From assembly GCA_934617065.1 (NCBI GenBank), contig CAKTTY010000002.1, forward strand, positions 1-64,000: a stretch of DNA of 64,000 nucleotides, given 5' to 3'. The position numbers and the translations under genes are program-made. Source of the stretch: an uncultured Eggerthellaceae bacterium. Its GTDB lineage: Bacteria > Actinomycetota > Coriobacteriia > Coriobacteriales > Eggerthellaceae. Numbering within the stretch: the stretch's first letter is position 1; each line of letters starts with the position of its first letter. Under the pieces are notes generated by a model. It did no database searches. It had not been told where the DNA came from and saw only the letters and a program-made list of their open reading frames with translations. Shown in pieces: positions 25,381 through 32,906 of this stretch.

Positions 25381-26664
25381 TTAGAACACGCAGAAGCGGA
25401 TCAGGAGCCATCCGCAGCTGATAGCGGTGAAGACCAGCATCAGCGGGAAGCCAACCTTGGTGTAGTCCATGAAGCTGATGGGGTAGCCATAGCGTCCGGA
25501 CATACCCGAAAGCACTACGTTCGCGGAAGCGCCGATGAGCGTGCCGATGCCGCCGATGCAGGCACCCAGGGAAATAGCCCACCAATAAGGCATAACGTCG
25601 ACGCCGGTAGATTCCATGGCAATCAGAATCGGGATAAGCGTAGCAACCATGGGGATGTTGTCCAGGAAGGAAGAGATGATGGCGGATGCCCACACTAGCA
25701 CGATGATGGTGATAAGCATATCGCCGCCGGTGATATCGATAAGGCCATTAGCGAGCATGTTGATAACGCCGGTTTCAGCCAGGCCGCCAACAACGATAAA
25801 CAGGCCAGCGAAGAAGCCGATGGTTGCCCATTCAACGTCAAGCAGGATTTTCTCTACCTCTGCGCGGCTGATAAGCAGCATGATGGCAGCTGCGGTAAGG
25901 GCAACAACGCTTGGTTCGACGCCCACCATGCTGTGGCATACAAAAGCGACAGCAACCAGAGCAATCATCACAACGCTCTTATTGAAGAGCGACTTATCCT
26001 TGATAGCTTCATGAGCGTGGAGCTGCATGATGGAGGCTTGCTGTTCGGCTGAAGCGCCCATGTTGCGACCGTACATCACATAGAAGATGGCAATGGCAAC
26101 AACCATGATCACGACAATGGCGGGACCGTTGAATGCCAGGAAGTCCATGAACGTCAGGTGGGCGGCGGAGCCGATCATGATGTTCGGCGGGTCGCCGATG
26201 AGCGTTGCCGTGCCGCCGATGTTGGAGGCCATGATCTCAGTGATGAAGAACGGTACGGGGCTCAACTCGAGCATCTTGCAAACCGTGAAGGTGACGGGGC
26301 CGATAAGCAATACCGTGGTGACGTTGTCCAAGAACGCAGAAAGAACAGCCGTGATAATGCAGAACAACACCATGATTACCCACGGGTTGCCCTTCGCTAT
26401 CTTTGCTGTTCGAATAGCGATGTATTCGAATATGCCCGAATTCTTAACTACGGCAACGAATATCATCATGCCTACCAAGACGCCCAGCGTGCCGAAGTCG
26501 ATGTGCTCCATGCCGGTATCAAAACTGAGGATACCCGTCAGGATGAGCACAACGGCGCCCGCAAGCGCGGCGACCGTACGGTGGACCTTTTCCGAGATGA
26601 TCAGCGCGAACACCACAATGAAGATCACTATTGAAATGATCTGCGGTGTAGTGAATTCAGGCAT
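25381..26664 (-). CDS. ArsB/NhaD-superfamily permease (copy 1)
   Basis: 427-residue ion-transporter-superfamily membrane protein with about 11 helices in two inverted halves. Each half carries a hallmark: FLDNVTTVLLIGPVTF with GGTATLIGDPPNIMIGSA in the first, and SSFLDNIPMVATLIPI with GGIGTLIGASANVVLSG in the second. Family members are Na+/H+ antiporters (NhaD), arsenite pumps or dicarboxylate carriers; the exact substrate cannot be assigned. ATG at 26664 was chosen because AGGAG lies 9 bases upstream; the frame is open further back. Confidence 0.88.
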   Translation of the reverse strand: MPEFTTPQIISIVIFIVVFALIISEKVHRTVAALAGAVVLILTGILSFDTGMEHIDFGTLGVLVGMMIFVAVVKNSGIFEYIAIRTAKIAKGNPWVIMVLFCIITAVLSAFLDNVTTVLLIGPVTFTVCKMLELSPVPFFITEIMASNIGGTATLIGDPPNIMIGSAAHLTFMDFLAFNGPAIVVIMVVAIAIFYVMYGRNMGASAEQQASIMQLHAHEAIKDKSLFNKSVVMIALVAVAFVCHSMVGVEPSVVALTAAAIMLLISRAEVEKILLDVEWATIGFFAGLFIVVGGLAETGVINMLANGLIDITGGDMLITIIVLVWASAIISSFLDNIPMVATLIPILIAMESTGVDVMPYWWAISLGACIGGIGTLIGASANVVLSGMSGRYGYPISFMDYTKVGFPLMLVFTAISCGWLLIRFCVF

Positions 26665-26891
26665 ATACACCACTCCTAACTTAACCCCGCTTCCTGGGGA
26701 AACGGACCTTCTCTCTTGCGGGAAGTATAGCCCCCACAACCGATGCAATAAAACAAAAGAAGGCCATTGGCCTCCTAGTGAGCATCGGACTTCCCTTATA
26801 GAAAGGGTACGGCTAGGCCATTTCAGCGTCAATAACGCGTTCATCAAATGGTCGTGAGCAACGATTGGCATTTAGTGGGTGATTCATTCGC

Positions 26892-26918
26892 AAAAAGGAC
26901 CCCGCCGAAGCGGGGTCC
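26892..26918 (-). terminator. Terminator of ArsB/NhaD-type permease copy 2
   Basis: Minus strand GGACCCCGC-ttcg-GCGGGGTCC followed by Ts (plus-strand As 26892-26896). Same stem as the terminator at 25281-25308. Confidence 0.9.
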
Positions 26919-26980
26919 TGTGCTATGCGTATGTGACGCTGCGAGCGTTTTTGCCGTGTGCTTAGGCAGGATGCTGAAAA

Positions 26981-28267
26981 CTAGACAAATACGCAGAAGC
27001 GGAGCACCAGGTAAACGCAGCTGATAGCGGTGAATACCAACATCATGGGGAAGCCAACCTTGGTGTAGTCCATGAAGGTGATGGGGTGACCGTACTTGCC
27101 GGAGATGCCCGCCAGAACCACGTTGGCAGAAGCGCCGATGAGCGTGCCGATGCCGCCGATGCAGGCGCCGAGCGATACAGCCCACCACAAAGGTGTTACG
27201 TCCATGCCCGTTGCCTCCATCGTGGTGATGATGGGGATAAGGGTGGCAACCAGCGGGATGTTATCCAGGAAGGAAGAGATGATGGCCGACGCCCATACCA
27301 GCACGATGATGGTGATCATCATGTCGCCGCCGGTAATATCGATCAGCGCGTAAGCCATCATTTCGATAACGCCAGTTTCGGCGAGGCCGCCAACAACCAC
27401 GAACAAGCCAGCGAAGAAGCCGATGGTGGCCCATTCAACGTCCATGAGCGTGTGCTCAACGTCGGATTTGCCGATGAGCAACATGATGGCTGCGGCGGTA
27501 AGGGCGACAACGCTCGGTTCGATGTGCAGCGCACCGTGCACCACGAAGGCCAGTGCAACCAGAGCAATCATGACAACACTCTTCTTGAACAGCGTCTGGC
27601 TCTTGATTGCCTCATGGGCGTGCAGCTGCATGACCGAAGCCTGCTTTTCAGCGGATACGCCCATCTTCTTGCCGTACATAACGTAGAACATCAGCAGCGA
27701 AACAAGCAGGATGATGAGTACGGCAGGGCCGTTGATTGCCAGGAAGTCGAAGAACGTGAGGCCCGTGGCGGAGCCGATCATGATGTTCGGCGGGTCGCCG
27801 ATGAGCGTTGCGGTGCCACCAACGTTCGAAGAAATGATTTCCGTCAGGAAGAACGGAATGGGGTTGATTTCCAGCATCTTGCAAACAGTGTAGGTAACAG
27901 GGCCGATAAGCAAAACGGTGGTGACGTTGTCCAAGAATGCGGAAAGAACAGCGGTGATAAGGCAGAACAACACCATGATTATCCAGGGGTTGCCCTTTGC
28001 CAGTTTGGCAGCTCTAATTGCCAGGTACTCGAAGATGCCCGAGTTCTTAACGACGGCAACGAAGATCATCATGCCAACAAGAACGCCAAGCGTTCCGAAG
28101 TCGATGTGCTCTACTCCGTTATCGAAGGTAAGAACCCCCGAAAGGATTAGGGCTACCGCGCCAGCGAGCGCGGCGGTGGTGCGATGCACTTTTTCGGAAA
28201 TGATGAGTGCCATCACGACGACGAATATGACAATCGCGATGATCTGAGCGGTAGTTAAGGCGATCAT
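26981..28267 (-). CDS. ArsB/NhaD-superfamily permease (copy 2)
   Basis: 428-residue paralogue of copy 1, aligning along its whole length with long identical blocks (HIDFGTLGVLVGMMIFVAVV, GGTATLIGDPPNIMIGSA, VEWATIGFFAGLF). ATG at 28267 has AGGAG 9 bases upstream. It lies first in the pair; each copy has its own terminator, so they can be expressed separately. A putative attenuator precedes it. Two diverging copies may be specialised for different ions or acids (inference). Confidence 0.88.
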   Translation of the reverse strand: MIALTTAQIIAIVIFVVVMALIISEKVHRTTAALAGAVALILSGVLTFDNGVEHIDFGTLGVLVGMMIFVAVVKNSGIFEYLAIRAAKLAKGNPWIIMVLFCLITAVLSAFLDNVTTVLLIGPVTYTVCKMLEINPIPFFLTEIISSNVGGTATLIGDPPNIMIGSATGLTFFDFLAINGPAVLIILLVSLLMFYVMYGKKMGVSAEKQASVMQLHAHEAIKSQTLFKKSVVMIALVALAFVVHGALHIEPSVVALTAAAIMLLIGKSDVEHTLMDVEWATIGFFAGLFVVVGGLAETGVIEMMAYALIDITGGDMMITIIVLVWASAIISSFLDNIPLVATLIPIITTMEATGMDVTPLWWAVSLGACIGGIGTLIGASANVVLAGISGKYGHPITFMDYTKVGFPMMLVFTAISCVYLVLRFCVFV

Positions 28268-28394
28268 TCCGTAGTGCTCCTCTCTTATATATAGGTGGAA
28301 CAGATGCGAATTCTCGTCTTGAAGCACAGAGTCCCGGGTAACACACGTCCATTGCGATTAGCAACGCCCCACTCTGGCGTACCGACTCCAAAAA

Positions 28395-28423
28395 AAGATC
28401 CTCGGGAAAAGTTACGGGATCTT
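28395..28423 (-). terminator. Terminator-like hairpin in the leader of permease copy 2
   Basis: On the minus strand AAGATCC (28423-28417) pairs with GGATCTT (28401-28395) and is followed by a run of seven Ts. It lies about 130 bases before the start codon with no gene upstream of it on that strand, so it looks like a transcription attenuator in a long 5' leader. Confidence 0.55.
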
Positions 28424-28945
28424 GCTTATTTGCGTCAAGAAGGAAACGGTAAGTGCGCGAAAAACGATGAAACCAACGGAAATCAATAGATTGTGGGGTT
28501 TCATTTTCGTTCGCAATGGATGCGATTTGCATTAATCGGTTGACAGAACGGTAACGCCGCATGTCAGAGATATTGAGGGGCGAAAATGTGGATTCAAGTG
28601 ATGGATAGAGCGTTTTGCATAACTTCGATGAATATCATTCGCCTGAGCTATATAAAACACGTTCGCAATCAATTAGAACATGTTCATCTAATGGAGAATA
28701 ATCGCAATTGAACCTAAGCGCCGCCCATCGGGGGATCGGGCACAAGGCGCAATAGTTCGTAGTAGGGACCATCTTCAAGGGATCGGGGGAAGTTGGGATT
28801 TCCGTTTGGCTTAGCCTTTGGGGTTTAAAGCTCTAACAGCCAAGTGAAGCAGAACTCTCTCCAATTCTTTTCCCGATTGGTTGAAGGCGTTAGGTAAGCA
28901 AGCGTGCACGTGCAAGCCTGATGCAATCAAAGAAGGAGGAGAAAG
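28424..28945. other. Divergent promoter region between permease copy 2 and the aromatic-acid block
   Basis: About 520 bases, relatively A/T-rich, no credible gene. It holds the 5' leader of the minus-strand permease and the operator/promoter region at 28649-28685 for the plus-strand cluster. The transcript of the cluster would have a leader of about 300 bases with no recognised riboswitch. Confidence 0.45.
28649..28685 (+). promoter_or_regulatory. Tandem GAACAYGTTC-type operators with a TATAAA box
   Basis: A perfect palindrome GAACATGTTC (28676-28685) and a 9/10 match AAACACGTTC (28655-28664) are spaced 21 bp centre to centre, i.e. on the same DNA face. TATATAAAA (28649-28657) directly adjoins the first. 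The same motif occurs next to the -10 boxes of the decarboxylase (30712) and dehalogenase-like (32877) genes. Confidence 0.6.
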
Positions 28946-28996
28946 ATGGTCGATTTTATTTTTGCGCAGGGATGCGCAAGAGGAGAGAGGGGCTAA
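28946..28996 (+). CDS. 16-codon leader peptide before the permease
   Basis: ATG at 28946 is preceded by a near-ideal Shine-Dalgarno (AAGGAGGAG, 28932-28940) and opens MVDFIFAQGCARGERG followed by TAA, three bases before the permease ATG. Its last codons (GGAGAGAGGGG) double as the ribosome-binding site of the permease gene. This fits a translationally coupled leader peptide. The peptide has no obvious run of one amino acid. Confidence 0.5.
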   Translation: MVDFIFAQGCARGERG

Positions 28997-28999
28997 GCG

Positions 29000-30454
29000 A
29001 TGGCTATGCTAAAGCGTGAATACGGTGGTATTCAGCCATGTTGGAAAGTTGGCCTATTCCGTATTCGTCTTCCGTTCATTCACTTCAAGATCTCACCACC
29101 TGAAGTAGTAACCGGCCTGATGAATGCTTGTACTTCGTACGGCGCTCTGGCTGTTCTTATTACTTCTTTGGGTCTCGACCCTGCAGTGGCTTGGGCACTG
29201 GTTGTATTTGAAACGGCAATGTACACCCTGAACTGGCTGCTCGGTGAGCCTTCCATTTGCGGTTGGATCACCCCGGCAATGGCAATTATCGTCGTGTTCC
29301 TGGAATCGCTCGACCCAGGCGTTGCTCGATTGCAGATGCTGACATGTATTCAGCTTGAATTAGGCATCTTATTCATCGTATTGGGTGCAACAGGCCTATC
29401 GAAGAAGCTCAACACTCTGGTACCTCCCGCCATCAAGGCTGGTATCGTAATGGGTGCTGGCGTTAACGCCGTAGCCGTTCGCCTGAAGACCGGCGGCGCT
29501 ATCGACACGGTTACCGTTGGTTGCCTCTGCGGCTTGGTAGTTGTATTCATGCTCATGTTCTCCAAGCGCGTACGTAAGTACATGGACACCAACAGGTTCG
29601 TTGCCATCCTCGGCAACTACAGCTTCCTTTGGGCTGTTATCGCACTGCTTATCGCAGGTGGCGTCGCTGGCGAGTTCAACTTCCAGTGGTCCGGCGAAAT
29701 CATCAAGGTTCCTGACTTCATGGGCCTGTTCGCAGTTGTTTCGCCTCTGTTCATCGGCTTTGCTACTGATCCCGGCGTTTGGATTGCAGCTCTGCCCTAC
29801 GCAGTGGTCGCATGGGTTATCGCATACGGCGACTTCGTAACCGTTCAGCAGCTTGGTCTCCAGGCAGCTCGCGACGACGAGTACATCGAGTTTGACCCGA
29901 ACCGTACCAACGTCATCTGCGGTATTCGTAATGTAATCCTGTCCCTGTTCGCTCCTTATCCTGCACTCGCAGGCCCGCTGTCCGCTCCTTACTGCGTAGC
30001 TACCTATGCTCGCTATAAGCAGTCCGGTCGCCAGGGCATGGACTCCATCTACGATGGTTCCGGTACCAACCTGCTGTTCACCGTACTTGGTTTGTTCGTC
30101 TATCCTCTGTACGAAGCATCCCTTGCAGCATCTGCAGCACTCCTCGTAGTTGTACTGCTCATCCAAGGCTGGCTCTGCTCGCAGATCGCATTCGGTCTGG
30201 TTCGCGACGACCTTGACAAGGGCATGACAGGCATGATCGCAGGCTTCATCGTAGCCCGCGGCGGTGGCGTCGGCTTCCTTGCCGCAATCGTCCTCTACCT
30301 GCTCATCTCCGACAACGACAAGATCCGCGCAGACTACGCCTACAACAAGGAACTGCAGCGCATCGAGGATGAAGAGACTGAGCGCCAGCTGGTTGCACTC
30401 CATGCTCGCTTGGAGGCCGCTAAGGCTGGTAAGCTTCAGGACGAGGAAAAATAG
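29000..30454 (+). CDS. Polytopic permease, possibly NCS2/SLC23-like, next to the decarboxylase
   Basis: 484 residues with about 12-14 hydrophobic helices (e.g. TAMYTLNWLLG, LGLFVYPLYEASLAASAALL) and a charged C-terminal helix (about 445-484). A central charged stretch DDEYIEFDPNRTNVICGIRNV precedes SLFAPYPALAGPLSAP, which resembles the substrate-binding part of NCS2 (xanthine/uracil) permeases, but the match is loose. Position before a UbiD/UbiX pair suggests import of an aromatic hydroxy-acid (inference). It is separated from ubiD by a strong terminator and a repeat element, so co-regulation would come from the shared operator. Confidence 0.7.
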   Translation: MAMLKREYGGIQPCWKVGLFRIRLPFIHFKISPPEVVTGLMNACTSYGALAVLITSLGLDPAVAWALVVFETAMYTLNWLLGEPSICGWITPAMAIIVVFLESLDPGVARLQMLTCIQLELGILFIVLGATGLSKKLNTLVPPAIKAGIVMGAGVNAVAVRLKTGGAIDTVTVGCLCGLVVVFMLMFSKRVRKYMDTNRFVAILGNYSFLWAVIALLIAGGVAGEFNFQWSGEIIKVPDFMGLFAVVSPLFIGFATDPGVWIAALPYAVVAWVIAYGDFVTVQQLGLQAARDDEYIEFDPNRTNVICGIRNVILSLFAPYPALAGPLSAPYCVATYARYKQSGRQGMDSIYDGSGTNLLFTVLGLFVYPLYEASLAASAALLVVVLLIQGWLCSQIAFGLVRDDLDKGMTGMIAGFIVARGGGVGFLAAIVLYLLISDNDKIRADYAYNKELQRIEDEETERQLVALHARLEAAKAGKLQDEEK

Positions 30455-30507
30455 CCTCACCTGACGGAAACGTCTAAAACTCGGAGCTAAAGGCTTCAAA
30501 ACCTGAA

Positions 30508-30542
30508 AGAACCCAGAGTGCACGCTCTGGGTTCTTTTTTTT
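30508..30542 (+). terminator. Terminator after the permease gene
   Basis: AGAACCCAGAG (30508-30518) and CTCTGGGTTCT (30525-30535) form a perfect 11-bp stem with a 6-base loop, then eight Ts. Confidence 0.95.
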
Positions 30543-30668
30543 GGAATATAGGGACAGGTCCCATTTTCCCACCTAGCGAATAGAGCCTGCTTGCAGCCAA
30601 CTGCGCAAGTGGGCTCTTGCTTTGCACGCAATGCCTAGGTGGGAAAACGGTACCTGTCCCTATATTCC
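30543..30668. repeat. Dispersed inverted-repeat element, copy B
   Basis: Arms of about 34 bp: left 30543-30576 (contains TATAGGGACAGGTCCCATTT) and right 30635-30668, inverted with two mismatches. They are the same family as copy A at 23057-23187. The core differs but again can fold (AGAGCC...GGCTCT around CTTGC/GCAAG). It is inserted between a terminator and the ubiD promoter. Confidence 0.8.
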
Positions 30669-30702
30669 CAGTTCCTTGTTAATGACAAGTGGGCTATTCC
30701 CT

Positions 30703-30721
30703 TATAATTGTGAACATGTTC
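30703..30721 (+). promoter_or_regulatory. ubiD promoter: TATAAT with GAACATGTTC operator
   Basis: A consensus -10 TATAAT (30703-30708) is followed after 3 bases by the perfect palindrome GAACATGTTC (30712-30721), which would cover the transcription start. The best -35 is weak (ATGACA 30682-30687, spacing 15). A protein bound here would block initiation or elongation; an activator is less likely at this position. Confidence 0.6.
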
Positions 30722-30738
30722 TGGAGGAGGGAGAACTT

Positions 30739-32217
30739 ATGAGTAATAACGTTGACGATCTTCGCAGCGCGCTTGAGTTTCTGCGTGGGATCCCTGGTCA
30801 GCTGGTGGAAACCGACGTCGAGGTAGACCCTGAGGCCGAGCTGTGCGGCGTGTATCGCCACGTCGGCGCAGGTGGTACGGTGCCCCGTCCCACGCAAGAA
30901 GGCCCCGCCATGGTGTTCAATAACATCAAGGGTCATCCTGATGCACGTGTTGCTATTGGCTTGCTGGCAAGTCGCGATAGGGTGGCGAAGCTGCTCGATG
31001 CTGACCCAAAGCGCTTGGGCTTCATGCTCAACGAAGCGGTATTGAACCCCGTGCCGCCCGTTGAAGTACCCGAAGAAGAGGCGGTATGCCGAGAGGTGGT
31101 ACACCTTGCCACCGAAGAAGGCTTCGATGTGCGCAAGCTTGTTCCGGCGCCCACCAATACACCAGAAGATGCGGGCCCGTATATCACCTTGGGCATGTGC
31201 TACGCATCCGACCCAGAAACGCACATTTCCGACATCACCATCCATCGTCTGTGTTTACAGGGCCCTGATGAGATTTCCATCTACATGGTTCCTGGAGCTC
31301 GTCATATCGGTGCGTTCTACGAAAAGGCCGAGGCGCTGGGTAAGCCGCTCCCAATTTCTATCAGCATCGGCGTAGATCCTGCCATTGAATTGGCAACCTG
31401 CTTTGAGCCGCCCACCACGCCTTTGGGCTACGACGAGCTCAATGTTGCAGGCGCTCTGCGCGGAAAGCCGGTTCGCATGGCAAAGTGCCTCACCATCGAT
31501 GAACGTTGCATTGCCAATGCTGAATACGTTATTGAAGGCGAGCTGTTGCCTGGAAAACGCGTTGCCGAAGATCAGAACACCCATTCGGGCAAGGCTATGC
31601 CCGAATTCCCAGGGTACACCGGCCCTGCTGTGTCTGAGCTGCCCGTTATCAAGGTCAAGGCGGTAACCACGCGCAAGAATCCTATTATGCAAACTTGCAT
31701 CGGCCCTTCCGAAGAGCACGTAAGCATGGCGGGCATTCCCACCGAGGCAAGCATCATCCAAATGGTTGAAAAGGCTATGCCTGGCCGCTTGCAGAACGTG
31801 TATTGCGCAACGCCTGGTGGCGGCAAGTACATGGCGGTGCTTCAGATTAAGAAGAGCATGCCTTCTGACGAGGGTCGTCAGCGCCAAATGGCCCTGTTGG
31901 CTTTCTCTGCGTTCAGCGAATTGAAGCATGTGTTCCTGGTTGACGAAGACGTTGACCCCTTCGACATCAAAGATGTGCTGTGGGCTATGAACACGCGTTT
32001 CCAGGGCGATATGGACATCGTTACCATTCCTGGCGTTCGCTGCCATCCGCTTGATCCGTCAAACGACCCAACCTGTTCGCCCTCGATTCGCGACCACGGC
32101 ATTGCCTGCAAGGTCATTTTCGATTGCACGGTGCCGTACAGCCAGAAAGATCGCTTCCAGCGCTGCCAGTTCAAGGAAGTGGATCCTAAGCACTGGTTGC
32201 CTGATTTCGAGGAGTAG
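30739..32217 (+). CDS. UbiD-family decarboxylase, gallate/protocatechuate (LpdC)-like
   Basis: 492-residue prenylated-FMN-dependent reversible decarboxylase. It closely resembles, from memory, the Lactobacillus gallate decarboxylase LpdC: ETDVEVDPEAELCGVYRHVG, TQEGPAMVFNNIKG, PAPTNTPEDAGPYIT, SDITIHRL, EPPTTPLGYDELNVAGAL, IGPSEEHVSMAGIPTEASI. The catalytic Arg (ITIHR) and Glu (YDELNVAG) are present. ATG at 30739 follows GGAGGAGGGAG; the frame is open further upstream into the repeat element. The likely substrate is a phenolic acid such as gallate or protocatechuate. No LpdD small subunit is encoded nearby. Confidence 0.88.
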   Translation: MSNNVDDLRSALEFLRGIPGQLVETDVEVDPEAELCGVYRHVGAGGTVPRPTQEGPAMVFNNIKGHPDARVAIGLLASRDRVAKLLDADPKRLGFMLNEAVLNPVPPVEVPEEEAVCREVVHLATEEGFDVRKLVPAPTNTPEDAGPYITLGMCYASDPETHISDITIHRLCLQGPDEISIYMVPGARHIGAFYEKAEALGKPLPISISIGVDPAIELATCFEPPTTPLGYDELNVAGALRGKPVRMAKCLTIDERCIANAEYVIEGELLPGKRVAEDQNTHSGKAMPEFPGYTGPAVSELPVIKVKAVTTRKNPIMQTCIGPSEEHVSMAGIPTEASIIQMVEKAMPGRLQNVYCATPGGGKYMAVLQIKKSMPSDEGRQRQMALLAFSAFSELKHVFLVDEDVDPFDIKDVLWAMNTRFQGDMDIVTIPGVRCHPLDPSNDPTCSPSIRDHGIACKVIFDCTVPYSQKDRFQRCQFKEVDPKHWLPDFEE

Positions 32218-32220
32218 GGC

Positions 32221-32781
32221 GTGAAGCGCATTGTTGTTGGAATAAGCGGTGCAAGCGGCACGCACCTGGCTTGTCGCTTCATAAGCCAGCTCAAGCAGTA
32301 CACCGAATGCGAAGTGCATGTGGTGGTTACCGACAGCGGGAGGCTTACGGCAAGCTATGAAGAGCCCGAACTTTTCGATAAGGCGCTTGCCCTGGCCGAT
32401 TATGTGCATAGCAATGCTTCTTTGGGCGAATCGATTGCGAGTGGTACGTTCAAAACCGAAGGCATGGTTATTATTCCCTGCAGCATGAAAACGGTTGCGG
32501 GCATTGCAAGCGGCTACAGCGATAACCTGTTGCTTCGTGCGGCGGATGTTACGTTGAAGGAGCAGCGACCGTTGGTTTTGGTCGCGCGTGAAACGCCCAT
32601 GAACGCTATCCATTTGCGCAATTTGGCGCAGCTGGCAAGTGTTCCCGGCATAACGCTGATGCCCCCGATGATGACGTACTATCACAACCCGCAAACTATC
32701 GACGACATGGAAGACCAGCTTATTGGCAAGATATTCGATCGATTCGGGTTGGACTACCCGCCCTTCGAGCGTTGGAGCTAG
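32221..32781 (+). CDS. Flavin prenyltransferase UbiX/LpdB-like
   Basis: 186 residues. Makes the prenylated FMN cofactor of the adjacent UbiD-type decarboxylase from FMN and dimethylallyl phosphate. Family features: KRIVVGISGASGTHLA at the N-terminus, SIASGTFKTEGMVIIPCSMKT (Ser/Lys near the cofactor), DVTLKEQRPLVLVARETPM. GTG start 3 bases after the ubiD stop, so they form an operon. The GASGT variant rather than GASGA matches LpdB-type members. Confidence 0.92.
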   Translation: MKRIVVGISGASGTHLACRFISQLKQYTECEVHVVVTDSGRLTASYEEPELFDKALALADYVHSNASLGESIASGTFKTEGMVIIPCSMKTVAGIASGYSDNLLLRAADVTLKEQRPLVLVARETPMNAIHLRNLAQLASVPGITLMPPMMTYYHNPQTIDDMEDQLIGKIFDRFGLDYPPFERWS

Positions 32782-32824
32782 GGTTTGCTGGCTTTTCGGC
32801 CTTTTCTATCTAAAGAGTTGATTA

Positions 32825-32857
32825 AACAGGACATCTTCGGATGTCCTGTTCCATTTT
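32825..32857 (+). terminator. Terminator after ubiX
   Basis: AACAGGACATC-ttcg-GATGTCCTGTT, an 11-bp stem capped by a stable UUCG-type loop, then CCATTTT. Confidence 0.85.
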
Positions 32858-32863
32858 GCGGAG

Positions 32864-32886
32864 TATACTTCTAATTGAACACGTTC
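32864..32886 (+). promoter_or_regulatory. Promoter of the dehalogenase-like gene with GAACACGTTC operator
   Basis: TATACT (32864-32869) followed after 7 bases by GAACACGTTC (32877-32886). The wider context AATTGAACACGTTCAT is shared with the site at 28676 (AATTAGAACATGTTCAT). No good -35, so an activator may be needed or the promoter is weak. Confidence 0.55.
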
Positions 32887-32906
32887 ATGGGTAATGGGGA
32901 TTATCT

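Noticed and set aside
28649..32886. GAACAYGTTC as a LexA/SOS box
   Set aside because: The Gram-positive LexA site has four bases between GAAC and GTTC; here there are two, and the genes are metabolic rather than repair genes.
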